64,000 bases of DNA from contig NZ_QUSW01000002.1 in assembly GCF_003852895.1 (NCBI RefSeq), forward strand, positions 248,001-312,000. The letters run 5' to 3'. Position numbers and translations under genes: made by a program. This DNA comes from Rhizobacter terrae (GTDB taxonomy: Bacteria > Pseudomonadota > Gammaproteobacteria > Burkholderiales > Burkholderiaceae_C). A model generated the notes under the pieces. The model worked only from the letters and a program-made list of their open reading frames with translations. It searched no databases and had not been told where the DNA came from. This document shows, piece after piece, positions 10,461-20,745 of this stretch. The stretch's first letter is position 1. Every line of letters starts with the position of its first letter.

Positions 10461-13340
10461 TCAGGCCCCCGCCCTTTGAAGCTTGGCAGCCAGCGCCTGC
10501 GACAAGGTGTCGGCGCTGTCTTGCAGGTGGGCCCGAGCTTCGGCGCTCAAGCCACTGCGTTTGGATGCGGCGTTGATGCGCGCCAGCAGGGCCTGGGCCT
10601 GCACCCGCATCAGGCTGCGGGCATCGGCACGGGTCAACGCCGACGGACGCAGCAAGGTGTTCGCCACGCGGTTCACGTGCTCGCGCTGCAGTTCACGGCG
10701 CAGGGCCGGAATGTCGCCGCCCGTGCCCAGCTCGCTCCACACCGACTTGTCCATGCGGGCCAGCAGCTCGGACAGGTGCAGCGCGTCCTTGGGCGCCTTC
10801 TGCTCGCTGTCCAGCAGCCGCGACGCCACGGAGTCGCTCATCAGCTGGCCGATGACGGCGCGCTGCAGCTCGATGACCTGCGACACCAGCGAGAAATCGG
10901 TGGAGGCCGCCGCCTCGCCGCGGAACACGGCGTCGGTGCGCTCCTGGTAGTCGGTGGCCATCTTGCGCTGCAGGCCGGCGGAGAGCTTGAAGCTGTCGGC
11001 CGACAGGAAGCCGCTGGCGAGGATGTCCAGTGCGGCGCGCTGGTCGGCGCTGGGCACCGGCGACAGCGGATCGCGGCCGCTGCCGGCGTGGTCGCGCAAG
11101 GTGCGCACGCCGCCGATCTGGCGGGTGAGCGCCGCCGCAGCACGGGTCATGTCGCGCAGGGCGAAAGACACCGAGCGGCGCAGCACGGAGTAGTCCTGGT
11201 CGGCCGCGAGCTGGCGGCTTTCCTGGCGCTGCAGCACGTCGCGGGCGATGGCCACGCGCTTCTTGGCGAAGGTGATGATGTCCGAGCCGAGGTCGAACTG
11301 GAGCGATTCCGGGTCGACGCCGAGGAAGTTGTCCTCGTCGGTACCGTAGGCCAGCAGGGGCTCGGCACTGCGCGCGGCGATCTTCGACAGCTCGGCCTCT
11401 TCCTTGCCGGCCTCGATGGGCTTGTAGGCGTATTCGATGGCCCAGTAGTCGTAGGGGCCCAGCGTGGTGTTGAACGGCGCGGGCTGCTTGTCCTTGGCCG
11501 TGCCGGGCATGGCCAGGTTGACGGCGGCGTACTCCATCACCGAGCCGGTGATGCCGTTCCTGGAGGTGAAGTCCGGGTCGGACAGCTGCTTGTCGCTGTA
11601 GACGCGCGACGAGCGGAAGTTGTGGCGCAGGCCGAGGGTGTGACCCACCTCGTGCATGGTCACGTCCTTCAGGTAGTCGTAGACGAACTTCTCGGCCTCG
11701 GGGCTCGCCGGGTCGAGGTCTCCGCGCGACTCCAGCACATCCATCGCATAGCTCAGCTGCTCAGCCGCCTGTTCGGCGAACTCGCAGCTGGCGATGGCGC
11801 GGCCGCGCAGGCCTGTGGGCGTGGGTTCGTGCTCGGCATCGGCGCCGGTGCTGGCCAGCACCTGCGAGCGCAGGGCCCGCTGGTTGCGCGAGGACAGGCT
11901 TTCCACGCCGATGTCGGCATCGAGGATCTCGCCGGTGCGCGGGTCCACGTGCGTGGGGCCGATGGCGCCGAAGGTCGGGCCGGAGTTGGTCATCCAGCGG
12001 ATGGAGGCGCGGCCGAAGTCCAGCGTGTCCCACTCCGCGTCCTCAGGTTGCACCTCGACGCGCACCGCGTTCTTGAAGCCGATCTTCTCGAAAGCCTTGT
12101 TCCACTCCAGCACGCCAGCGGTGATGGGCGCACGGTACTTCTCGGGAATGGTGCGGTCCAGCCAGAAGGTGATGGGCTTGACCGGTTCGGACAACGCCGC
12201 GGCCGGGTCCTTCTTCTCCAGGCGCCAGCGGTTCACGAAGCGCTGGCGCGGCGTGCGCTCCAGGTCGTCGCTGAAGTCCATGATGGCACTGGTGAAGTAG
12301 CCCACGCGGGCGTCGGCCTTGCGCGGCTTCATCGGCTGGTCGGGCAGCTTGCCGATGGAGTAGGCGAAGGTCATGAACATGCTGCGCGGATCAGGCAGCG
12401 AGCGGGGCACCGACGGGCCCGCCCCACCCATGCCGGGAACACCTTGCTGGATGGAGCCGGTGGCAAAGTGGTTCAGCGTCTCCAGCACCACGAAGTCGGA
12501 CGCGCCGCGCACGGTGGTGATGGCCGAATTGCGAGTGTCCAGCGAGTAGCCCTGGTGATAGCGGCGCTGCAAGGCCGCGCTGGTGCCCAGCATGTCGTTG
12601 AGGAAGAGCGCGTTGGCCTCGACCAGGATGGACTTGCGCTCCGGATGCGGCTGGCTCAGCACTGCCGTGCTCGCCAGCAGGCTGGGCGAGAAGGCGGCAT
12701 CCACGGCGCGACCGGTGGGCGTGTTGGCCTTGGCGACGAACTCGGTGTTCTTCGCCAGCATCTGGATGGTGTTGTGAATCCGGCGGAACTCGATGACGGA
12801 CTCTTCGCCCATCAAGCCGCCGAAGAAGGAGTTCTCGCCGATGCCGGTCTTGGCCTTGGGGCTCAGGAAGAACGGCGTGTCCAGGTCGGTCGGCTTGAGC
12901 TCGATCCAGACCTTGTCGTCCTTCTGCCAGAGCGAGAACAGGCCCTCGATGTGTTTCGCGTCCTTGACGATGTCGGCGAAGGGGCGCAGGCCGCTGGCGG
13001 CGGCGGCCGTTGCGGCTGCTTTCGCAGCTGCTGCGCTGGCCGACGGTGCGGCCGGCGCGGCGTTGTCGGCTTCGCGGGCGGCGGGATTGACGATGGGCGC
13101 CACGGCCGGCTTGGCGACGGCCGCGTTGGCAGTTGGCGCGGCGGTGGCTGTCCGCACGGAAGCTGCAGGGGCCGCGACAGCGGTTGTCGCGGAAGGCACC
13201 GCCGGTACTGCGCCGCCCGATGCGCCAGGCGCTTGCGGCGCCGTGACATTCGGCACGCTCGCGCAACCGGCGAGCAGGGCGATCAGGAGGGGGGAAGCGA
13301 GGGACGCGGCGAGGCCGCGCTGGAGGGTGGTGTGCTTCAT
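10461..13340 (-). CDS. Zinc-dependent metalloprotease lipoprotein (DUF5117/DUF4953 type)
   Basis: A 959-residue predicted lipoprotein. Its signal peptide ends in the lipobox LLAGC near residue 26 and is followed by a long Ala/Pro/Val-rich linker to about residue 125. The catalytic zinc motif HEVGHTLGLRH is near 563-573 and gives two histidines, the glutamate base and the third histidine ligand of a gluzincin/metzincin-like HEXXHxxGxxH. The large flanking domains (PFFLSPKAKTGIGENSF, ILDADIGVESLSSRNQR) match the DUF5117-DUF4953 metalloproteases of unknown substrate. The start at 13340 is chosen because the signal peptide begins there; the frame itself opens at 13409. Monocistronic: a strong terminator follows. 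Confidence 0.88.
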   Translation of the reverse strand: MKHTTLQRGLAASLASPLLIALLAGCASVPNVTAPQAPGASGGAVPAVPSATTAVAAPAASVRTATAAPTANAAVAKPAVAPIVNPAAREADNAAPAAPSASAAAAKAAATAAAASGLRPFADIVKDAKHIEGLFSLWQKDDKVWIELKPTDLDTPFFLSPKAKTGIGENSFFGGLMGEESVIEFRRIHNTIQMLAKNTEFVAKANTPTGRAVDAAFSPSLLASTAVLSQPHPERKSILVEANALFLNDMLGTSAALQRRYHQGYSLDTRNSAITTVRGASDFVVLETLNHFATGSIQQGVPGMGGAGPSVPRSLPDPRSMFMTFAYSIGKLPDQPMKPRKADARVGYFTSAIMDFSDDLERTPRQRFVNRWRLEKKDPAAALSEPVKPITFWLDRTIPEKYRAPITAGVLEWNKAFEKIGFKNAVRVEVQPEDAEWDTLDFGRASIRWMTNSGPTFGAIGPTHVDPRTGEILDADIGVESLSSRNQRALRSQVLASTGADAEHEPTPTGLRGRAIASCEFAEQAAEQLSYAMDVLESRGDLDPASPEAEKFVYDYLKDVTMHEVGHTLGLRHNFRSSRVYSDKQLSDPDFTSRNGITGSVMEYAAVNLAMPGTAKDKQPAPFNTTLGPYDYWAIEYAYKPIEAGKEEAELSKIAARSAEPLLAYGTDEDNFLGVDPESLQFDLGSDIITFAKKRVAIARDVLQRQESRQLAADQDYSVLRRSVSFALRDMTRAAAALTRQIGGVRTLRDHAGSGRDPLSPVPSADQRAALDILASGFLSADSFKLSAGLQRKMATDYQERTDAVFRGEAAASTDFSLVSQVIELQRAVIGQLMSDSVASRLLDSEQKAPKDALHLSELLARMDKSVWSELGTGGDIPALRRELQREHVNRVANTLLRPSALTRADARSLMRVQAQALLARINAASKRSGLSAEARAHLQDSADTLSQALAAKLQRAGA

Positions 13341-13439
13341 GGCGACCGCAAAACTACTACGGGGCAACTCGAAGCATCGTTCGTGCCGCCCCCAGGATGC
13401 CCGACTCAAGCATCCTTCGTGACAAGATTTTGCAGTCTG

Positions 13440-13477
13440 TGACTGCGAGCGTCATCCGGAGAAGTCCGCTCGCGTCA
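13440..13477 (-). terminator. Possible terminator downstream of ettA
   Basis: An inverted repeat, TGAC-T-GCGAGCG (13440-13451) with CGCTCGC-GTCA (13467-13477), just after the ettA stop on the minus strand. The T-run beyond it is weak, so the call is tentative. It could equally be a regulatory palindrome for the metalloprotease promoter region. Confidence 0.4.
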
Positions 13478-13485
13478 GCGTGAAC

Positions 13486-15150
<1,665 letters not shown>

Positions 15151-15463
15151 GCTGGTCCTGAGGCGGGTCTTGTGATGAGGGTGCGGATTTCGCTGAACCC
15201 GGTATTGTCGCCGCAGCGCGGGCAAGGGGTTTTTCAGGCCCCTTTCCTCGTGTCCCGAGACGACGCCCGAAAGAGCGGGGCCATCCCGGGGCTTCTCGAA
15301 ACAGTCCCGTCACGGGGGGGCAGGTAGAATGCGCCCACCAGCCCAGACACCAGTCACTGCGCTGCCGTCATTCCTGACACGAGCCACGCGCTCAGCCTTT
15401 TCCCTCTGCCTGCGACTGGCGCTCGATGTGTGAGCGACAGGCCGACCTCTGTAGTGACCCCCA
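15151..15463. other. Divergent ettA-rhlE intergenic region
   Basis: 313 bases without a gene. A plausible -10 for the helicase, TAGAAT, is at 15325-15330, but I find no convincing -35 at the right distance. That would leave a helicase leader of about 125 bases. Nothing else is supported here. Confidence 0.35.
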
Positions 15464-17038
15464 ATGTCTTTTGACTCCCTCGGCTTGGCCGAGCCGATCC
15501 TGCGTGCCGTGCACGAGCAGGGCTACACCGTTCCCACCCCCATCCAGGCGCAAGCCATCCCCGCCGTCCTCTCGGGCGGCGACCTCCTCGCCGGCGCGCA
15601 GACCGGCACCGGCAAGACCGCCGGCTTCACCCTGCCCATGCTGCAGCGCCTGGCCTCGACGCCGGCAGTGCGCGATGCGCGCGGCAAGCTGCCCATCCGC
15701 GCCCTCGTGCTCACGCCCACGCGCGAACTCGCCGCGCAGGTCGAAGAGAGCGTGCGCAACTACGGCAAGTATCTGAAGCTCACCTCCATGGTGATGTTCG
15801 GCGGCGTGGGCATGCAGCCACAGATCGACAAGCTGCGCCGCGGCGTGGACATCGTCGTCGCCACCCCTGGCCGCCTGCTGGACCATGCCCAGCAGAAGAC
15901 GCTGGACCTGAGCCACGTCGAGATCTTCGTGCTCGACGAAGCCGACCGCATGCTGGACATGGGCTTCGTGCATGACATCAAGAAGGTGCTCGCGCTCGTG
16001 CCGCAGAAGAAGCAGAGCCTGCTGTTCTCGGCCACCTTCAGCGACGAAATCAAGAACCTCGCCGACCGCTTGCTGAACAAGCCCGCGCTGATCGAAGTCG
16101 CGCGCCGCAACCAGACGGCCGACCTCATTTCGCAGAAGGTCCACCCCGTGGGCCGCGAGATGAAGAAGGACCTGCTGATCCATCTCATCAAGAGCAACGA
16201 CTGGCACCAGGTGCTGGTGTTCACGCGCATGAAGCACGGCGCGAACCGCCTGGTCGAGCATCTGCTGAAGGCGGACGTCACCGCCATGGCCATCCACGGC
16301 AACAAGAGCCAGGGTGCACGCACCAAGGCGCTGGCCGACTTCAAGAGCGGCGAGCTGCGCGTGCTGGTGGCCACCGACATCGCGGCGCGCGGCATCGACA
16401 TCGACCAGCTGCCGCACGTGGTGAACTACGAGCTGCCCAACGTGCCGGAAGACTATGTGCACCGCATCGGCCGCACCGGCCGCGCGGGCGCGCAAGGCGA
16501 AGCGGTGTCGCTGGTGTGCGTGGACGAGAACGGCTTCCTGCGCGACATCGAGAAGCTCATCAAGCGTGAGATTCCGAAGGAAGTGGTGCCGGGCTTCGCG
16601 CCCAATCCGGCCGAGAAGCCCGAGCCCATCGTGCTGGGCCGCATGGTGATCGGCGCTGGCGCCGGTCGCGGCGGGCATCGGGCAGGTGGCGGTGGCGGGC
16701 GAGGCGGCGATCGGCCGGCGCCTGCAGGGCGTGGCGGCAACGGTGGCCAAGGTGGTTCGCGCCAGGGCAACCAGCCGGCGCGCCAGGGGGCGTCGCAGCC
16801 CTCGGGCCGGCAAGGTCAGCAGGCCGCGCGGCCTGCGCAGCCGGGTTCGCGTCCGGCCCAGCCGTCGGGACGTCCGGCGCAACCGGCGGCCCGTCCTCAG
16901 CAGGAAAGCGCCCGCCGCGATGGCAACAACCAGGGCCGCCCGCCGGCCAAGGCGGCTGCCCCGGCACCGCGCTCCGAGCCGCGCCGGGATTCACGCGCCC
17001 AGCCCCGCTTGACCCAGCCCAAGCGCAGCGACTCCTGA
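15464..17038 (+). CDS. rhlE: DEAD-box ATP-dependent RNA helicase, RhlE group
   Basis: A 524-residue DEAD-box helicase that unwinds short RNA duplexes; in this group it is linked to ribosome maturation and RNA turnover. Motifs in order: Q motif ([16 protein letters not shown]), Walker A AQTGTGKT (45-52), PTRELA, DEAD (158-161), SAT (LLFSATF), and [10 protein letters not shown] in the second RecA-like domain. From about residue 395 the protein becomes a disordered Gly/Arg tail followed by a Pro/Gln/Arg tail with repeated [12 protein letters not shown]-like units, longer than in E. coli RhlE. Such tails usually bind RNA. The start at 15464 matches MSFDSLGL, the common RhlE start. Confidence 0.92.
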   Translation: MSFDSLGLAEPILRAVHEQGYTVPTPIQAQAIPAVLSGGDLLAGAQTGTGKTAGFTLPMLQRLASTPAVRDARGKLPIRALVLTPTRELAAQVEESVRNYGKYLKLTSMVMFGGVGMQPQIDKLRRGVDIVVATPGRLLDHAQQKTLDLSHVEIFVLDEADRMLDMGFVHDIKKVLALVPQKKQSLLFSATFSDEIKNLADRLLNKPALIEVARRNQTADLISQKVHPVGREMKKDLLIHLIKSNDWHQVLVFTRMKHGANRLVEHLLKADVTAMAIHGNKSQGARTKALADFKSGELRVLVATDIAARGIDIDQLPHVVNYELPNVPEDYVHRIGRTGRAGAQGEAVSLVCVDENGFLRDIEKLIKREIPKEVVPGFAPNPAEKPEPIVLGRMVIGAGAGRGGHRAGGGGGRGGDRPAPAGRGGNGGQGGSRQGNQPARQGASQPSGRQGQQAARPAQPGSRPAQPSGRPAQPAARPQQESARRDGNNQGRPPAKAAAPAPRSEPRRDSRAQPRLTQPKRSDS

Positions 17039-17132
17039 TCGGCGGCTGACGCGCACGGTTTCATTCCGTCGCGACTGGACACAGACCTCCATCGAAGCGG
17101 CGACTACGGTCGCCAGCTTGGAGGTTCGTCCG

Positions 17133-17657
17133 ATGAGCAGCAACACATGGCGCACGGCCTGGCATGGCCAGGAGATCGTCGTCTACCGCGACGAGGCGGA
17201 GGTCGATCGAATTCACGCCTCGCAGATCGAGAAGGTGATCTTCGTCTACGAGGGCGGCGGCGAGTCGCCCGGCGACCTGCGCCACGCCATCGTGGAGACG
17301 GCCGACGACTGCATCATCTTCCCCGCCGACACCGGCTTCGCGGGTCGCGTGAACTTCGAGCGGGTGGACTACTGGGCCGGACGCGGCTGCGTCTTCTGGG
17401 TTCACCATTCGCAGGCACCGCTGCCCATGCGCATGAGGCGCGGCCGCTGGTGGCTGCGCATGTCGGCCGGCCCCGCCTATGCCCGCGTGCCGCGGTCCGA
17501 GCTGGCCTCACTGATCGACCACTGGCCTGTGGAAGGTCCGCAGACCTGGGACCAGCGCAAGTGGCGCCGCATCGAGCGCAACCGACCCTTCGGCAAGCGC
17601 GAGGCGGGCAACGATTCCAAGCACGACGATCCGGGCCATCATCACCAGCGCGCCTGA
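17133..17657 (+). CDS. Conserved-looking protein of unknown function
   Basis: A 174-residue protein with no signal peptide or membrane helix that I do not recognise. It opens with a beta-rich stretch (AWHGQEIVVYRDEAEVDRIH, IEKVIFVYEGG). The centre is tryptophan-rich (VDYWAGRGCVFWVHH, RGRWWLRM), and the tail is basic then histidine-rich (HDDPGHHHQRA). The clustered Trp/Arg residues could form a nucleic-acid or lipid contact surface, but this is only a guess. The ATG at 17133 has GGAGG about ten bases upstream; an in-frame TTG at 17118 overlaps that site and is rejected. It stands alone downstream of rhlE and is followed by a strong terminator. Confidence 0.65.
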   Translation: MSSNTWRTAWHGQEIVVYRDEAEVDRIHASQIEKVIFVYEGGGESPGDLRHAIVETADDCIIFPADTGFAGRVNFERVDYWAGRGCVFWVHHSQAPLPMRMRRGRWWLRMSAGPAYARVPRSELASLIDHWPVEGPQTWDQRKWRRIERNRPFGKREAGNDSKHDDPGHHHQRA

Positions 17658-17701
17658 TTCTGAGCAGGTGCTGACTGCGCGAACTGCAGCCACCCAAAAA
17701 C

Positions 17702-17725
17702 AAAACCCGGCCGAAGCCGGGTTTT
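17702..17725. terminator. Bidirectional Rho-independent terminator
   Basis: A 10-bp stem AAAACCCGGC / GCCGGGTTTT with a CGAA loop, flanked by T-rich sequence on both strands. It lies between the convergent unknown gene (ends 17657) and the small Lys/Ala-rich gene (ends 17746), so it can serve both. Confidence 0.88.
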
Positions 17726-17745
17726 TGTTTGCAAGCAGTCGCTGA

Positions 17746-17934
17746 TTAGGCGGCGCTGGCGGCCTTCTTCGCAGCCTTGGCCTTCTTGGTGGCCTTCTTG
17801 CCAGCCTTCTTGGCGGGCTTCTCGGCAGCGGCGGGAGCCGAAGCGGAGGTGCCAGCAGCCGGAGCGGCGGCGTCAGCGGCGAAAGCGCCGAACGAGAAGG
17901 TGGCGGCGATGATGGCGGCGATAAGCTTGTTCAT
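17746..17934 (-). CDS. Small exported Lys/Ala-rich protein
   Basis: A 62-residue precursor. A signal peptide of about 20 residues (IAAIIAATFSFGAFA) is followed by an Ala/Pro linker and a strongly basic tail built of AKKA, GKKA and TKKA units. AAGGAG lies eight bases before the ATG, so the start is secure. After cleavage the roughly 40-residue product would be polycationic and disordered, like histone-H1-type tails but directed to the periplasm. Similar small proteins occur in Burkholderiales; their function is not established to my knowledge. Possible roles include binding the acidic cell surface or DNA outside the cytoplasm, but this is speculation. It has its own terminator. Confidence 0.7.
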   Translation of the reverse strand: MNKLIAAIIAATFSFGAFAADAAAPAAGTSASAPAAAEKPAKKAGKKATKKAKAAKKAASAA

Positions 17935-18020
17935 GGTGATCTCCTTTGAATTCAGAAGGGGGAAGAGCTGAAGCTCGCGAGGCACAACGCGGCCTCGAAC
18001 GGGCCGGTTGACACCTTTTT

Positions 18021-19052
18021 TCAACTGAAGAACAAAGGATGGGCCTGGCTCTCGTGCAAATGGAGCACGGGCGTGACACAGCAGTCGACTTCCTCGAAGA
18101 CCTTGGCCCAATGAGTCAGCGGCTGGTCAGCCAACAGCGCCGCCAGCTCCTTCTTGAGCGACATCGCCGGCTCCGAGCCCGGAGCTTCTCCCCGGCTCCA
18201 ATGCCGGTCGGCCCAATGCGGACGGCCGATGGCTTCACACAGCTGTCGCCAGAACTTCAGCTCCAGGGCGCCGACAGCCAGGTGGCGGCCGTCGGAAGTC
18301 CGGTAAACGCCGTAACAGGGCGCACCGCCGGACAGCAGGTCCCGGCCTGCAGGAGCCGCACGGCCGGCGGTCGCCAGGGTGGCCGCCGCCAGCACGTTGT
18401 GGCGGGCAACCTCATGGGTCATGGAGATGTCCACGAAGCGCCCCAACCCGGTGCGTTGTGCCGCGATCAACGCAGCCAGCATGCCGGCCAGGGCCGCCTG
18501 GGAGCCACCCAGCAGGTCGCCGATCTGGAAGTTGGGCACGGCGATCTCGCCGTCGTCCGTGCCGATCTGCCCCAGCACCCCCGCCATGGCGATGTAGTTG
18601 ATGTCGTGCCCCGCCCGCTGCGACCAGATGCTCTTCTGGCCGTAGCCGCTGATCGCGCACATCACCAGGCGCGGGTTGATCTCGTGCAGGACGTCCCAGC
18701 CCAGGCCCAGGCGGGCCATGACGCCAGGCCGGAAGCCTTCGATCAGCAAGTCCGCATCGCGGCAGGCGTCGATGAGCGCCTCGCGGCCTTCGTCGTCGCG
18801 CAAATCCAGCGTGCGCAGCGCTTTGCCCGCGTTGAGCATGCGAAACGACAGGCTGGGCTCGCCAGCCTCCGCGTCCGCCCGGGTGCGGCCCATGTAACGC
18901 GTGGGATCGTCCTGGCCCTGGTCGGCCGGACCTTCGATCTTGATGACCTCCGCCCCCCACTGCGCGAGCCGCAGGGTGGCGAAGGGGCCCGGCAACAGCC
19001 GGGTGAGGTCGATGACGCGGATGCCAGCGAGCGGCGGTGCCGGCTCGCTCAC
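18021..19052 (-). CDS. CaiB/BaiF family CoA-transferase
   Basis: A 343-residue class III CoA-transferase or racemase-like enzyme, which moves CoA between acyl donors and acceptors or epimerises 2-methylacyl-CoA. The N-terminus (GIRVIDLTRLLPGPFATLRL) is typical, and the catalytic aspartate is expected in RAGHDINYIAMAG. The length fits the alpha-methylacyl-CoA racemase branch rather than the longer formyl-CoA transferases. The start is a GTG at 19052 that overlaps the stop of the upstream oxygenase gene (GTGA), so translation is probably coupled. The substrate cannot be read from sequence; no acyl-CoA pathway genes are adjacent. Confidence 0.85.
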   Translation of the reverse strand: MSEPAPPLAGIRVIDLTRLLPGPFATLRLAQWGAEVIKIEGPADQGQDDPTRYMGRTRADAEAGEPSLSFRMLNAGKALRTLDLRDDEGREALIDACRDADLLIEGFRPGVMARLGLGWDVLHEINPRLVMCAISGYGQKSIWSQRAGHDINYIAMAGVLGQIGTDDGEIAVPNFQIGDLLGGSQAALAGMLAALIAAQRTGLGRFVDISMTHEVARHNVLAAATLATAGRAAPAGRDLLSGGAPCYGVYRTSDGRHLAVGALELKFWRQLCEAIGRPHWADRHWSRGEAPGSEPAMSLKKELAALLADQPLTHWAKVFEEVDCCVTPVLHLHESQAHPLFFS

Positions 19053-19909
19053 TCGAAGCGGCCTTCACGCAGCCACTTCGTCGCCACCCACTTCTCGCCT
19101 TCGAGCACGGGCGCACCGCCGTGCAGCGTGCGTGTCATCGGGTGCGGGCGGTCGTAGCTGAAGAAGACCGCATTGCCCTTGACCGGGCCGACCTCGAAGT
19201 TCACGTCCGGGAAGGTCGTGGCACCGCCGCGCGTGGGGGTGTTCAGGTACATCACCAGCGAAGCGACGCGCTGGCCTCCGCGCTTGAGGATGCTGGGCGT
19301 GCCGGGCTGCGCCGGGTCGAAGTAGTCGTAGTGCGGCTTGTACTCGGCCCCGGGCCGGTAGCGCAGGATCTGAAGGCCTTCGCCGTTTTCCAGCGGCCAC
19401 TGCAGCAGGTTGGCGATGCGCGCCTCGATGCGCCGGCAGATGTCGTGCTCGCCGCGGGTGAAGAACATGCCCTCGCTGGTGCGGGCGGAATTGACCTCGC
19501 TGCCGCCGGTGTCCAGCTGCACGGTTTCAGACCGCGTCAGCCGCTTGGCGGCCAGCGCCACGAGCTCGTCGCATTCGTCGTGCGACAGCAGTCCGCCGAA
19601 GACCACCACCCGCGGGCTGCGCATGTGGCTGAGCACCTGCACCTCGCGGTCGCCGGCGTTGAGCATCACCTCGCCAGCCATCATGAGCGGCTCGGGCACC
19701 ACCACGGGCATCGGCAGGCCGTTGGCCTTGGCGTGGTCGGCCAGGTAGCTGCGCAGGGTGTCTTCCAGCGCGACGACCGCGACCTCCTCCTGCCAGCCGC
19801 TGTCGATCATCGACTTGAGCACCGCATCAGGCGGCTGGCCGGCAGAAGCCTGGGCCACGATCCATTGCCGGAGTTCCGGGGTGATTTGCTGGGTCGTCGT
19901 CGTGTTCAT
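19049..19909 (-). CDS. 2-oxoglutarate/Fe(II) oxygenase, prolyl 4-hydroxylase-like
   Basis: A 286-residue protein with a C-terminal P4Hc dioxygenase domain. The iron ligands are the HxD of EYKPHYDYFDP and a distal histidine in MTRTLHGG, with a following lysine (EKWVATKW) suited to bind 2-oxoglutarate. The N-terminal 90 residues are helical (ITPELRQWIVAQASAGQ) and of unknown role. Bacterial homologues hydroxylate protein prolines or small molecules; the substrate here is unknown. No signal peptide is seen. It is followed by the CoA-transferase gene with a four-base overlap. The distal histidine assignment rests on spacing and is slightly less sure than the HxD. Confidence 0.87.
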   Translation of the reverse strand: MNTTTTQQITPELRQWIVAQASAGQPPDAVLKSMIDSGWQEEVAVVALEDTLRSYLADHAKANGLPMPVVVPEPLMMAGEVMLNAGDREVQVLSHMRSPRVVVFGGLLSHDECDELVALAAKRLTRSETVQLDTGGSEVNSARTSEGMFFTRGEHDICRRIEARIANLLQWPLENGEGLQILRYRPGAEYKPHYDYFDPAQPGTPSILKRGGQRVASLVMYLNTPTRGGATTFPDVNFEVGPVKGNAVFFSYDRPHPMTRTLHGGAPVLEGEKWVATKWLREGRFE

Positions 19910-19990
19910 CCGGCGATTTTGCCGGATGAACCCACGCGCTCGTCAATGCGGATTGCCCGCGCTTTCGTGCCCTTTGGTTTCAGGCCCGTT

Positions 19991-20632
19991 TCACAGCTTC
20001 AGCAGCTTGAAGGCGTGCGTCCACTCGTTGCGCGCCAGGCCGGGAATGCACCACAGCATGCACAGCGGCTCGATGGCGCGGGCGGCGACGGCCGTGCCCA
20101 TGTCGGCCACGTCCCAGCCAAAGGATTGGGCGATGCCCGAGACAGTGGCCTTGGCACCCGTGTCGTTGCCGCAGATGAACATGGTGGGCGGGCCGTTGCG
20201 GAACTGCGGATCGACCATGAAGGCTGAACCCACCGAGTTGAAGGCCTTCACGAACTTCACGCCCGGATACTCGCGCTGCAACTGCTCCAGCAACGAATCG
20301 CTGCCGCTGGTGAAGAACTGCAGGACGCCGTCCACCGGCGGCTTGTCGGCGATCGGGTTGTTCGTGTCGATGACCGTCTTGCCTTCGAAGTTCTTCACGC
20401 CGGCGGCCTTCACCGCGGCGATGGCGGCGTGCCCCTTGACGGCCAGCACGATGAGTTCGCCGAAGGCTGCCGCGTCGGACGCGCTGGCCACCTGCGCCTT
20501 GGGGTTCGACGCCTGCCAGTCGGCCAGCTTGGCCGGCGCGCTGGTGCCCAGCGTGACCTGGTGGCCGTTCTTGAGGAAGCCTGCCGCCAGCGATTGCGCG
20601 ACGACGCCCGAGCCGATGATGCCGATCTTCAT
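19991..20632 (-). CDS. NAD(P)-binding F420/NADP oxidoreductase-like protein
   Basis: A 213-residue Rossmann-fold protein. GIIGSGVVAQSLAAGFLKNG at the extreme N-terminus is the dinucleotide loop, followed by TLGTSAPAKLADW, which favours NADP. The whole sequence fits the F420_oxidored family, whose members in bacteria without F420 act on unknown substrates with NADPH. The ATG at 20632 has AGGAG eight bases upstream and is preferred over the frame opening at 20680. It is divergent from a LysR regulator, the usual arrangement for a regulated target, with a palindrome between them (20717-20739). Confidence 0.82.
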   Translation of the reverse strand: MKIGIIGSGVVAQSLAAGFLKNGHQVTLGTSAPAKLADWQASNPKAQVASASDAAAFGELIVLAVKGHAAIAAVKAAGVKNFEGKTVIDTNNPIADKPPVDGVLQFFTSGSDSLLEQLQREYPGVKFVKAFNSVGSAFMVDPQFRNGPPTMFICGNDTGAKATVSGIAQSFGWDVADMGTAVAARAIEPLCMLWCIPGLARNEWTHAFKLLKL

Positions 20633-20716
20633 GGTGATCTCCTGGGTGGAACTGAGTTGCGATGGATGCACTGTAGGCATCCGCCTGATTCACCGGAAGT
20701 CATTGCCGGTTGATGG

Positions 20717-20739
20717 ATTCACAACTTTCAGTTGAGAAT
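20717..20739. promoter_or_regulatory. Palindromic operator candidate for the LysR regulator
   Basis: Nested inverted repeat: ATTC and GAAT outside, CAACT and AGTTG inside, with TTC at the centre. Only the A/A positions between the arms are unpaired. It lies between the divergent oxidoreductase and LysR genes, only seven bases before the LysR ATG, which suits autoregulation. LysR sites commonly have such interrupted dyads. Confidence 0.6.
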
Positions 20740-20745
20740 CGACCC

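Noticed and set aside
9666-13442. A 1258-codon open frame on the plus strand opposite the metalloprotease and LytS-type genes
   Set aside because: It is an antisense frame kept open by high GC and Ala/Arg/Gly/His-rich noise, with no family-like motif. The minus-strand genes have clear domains.
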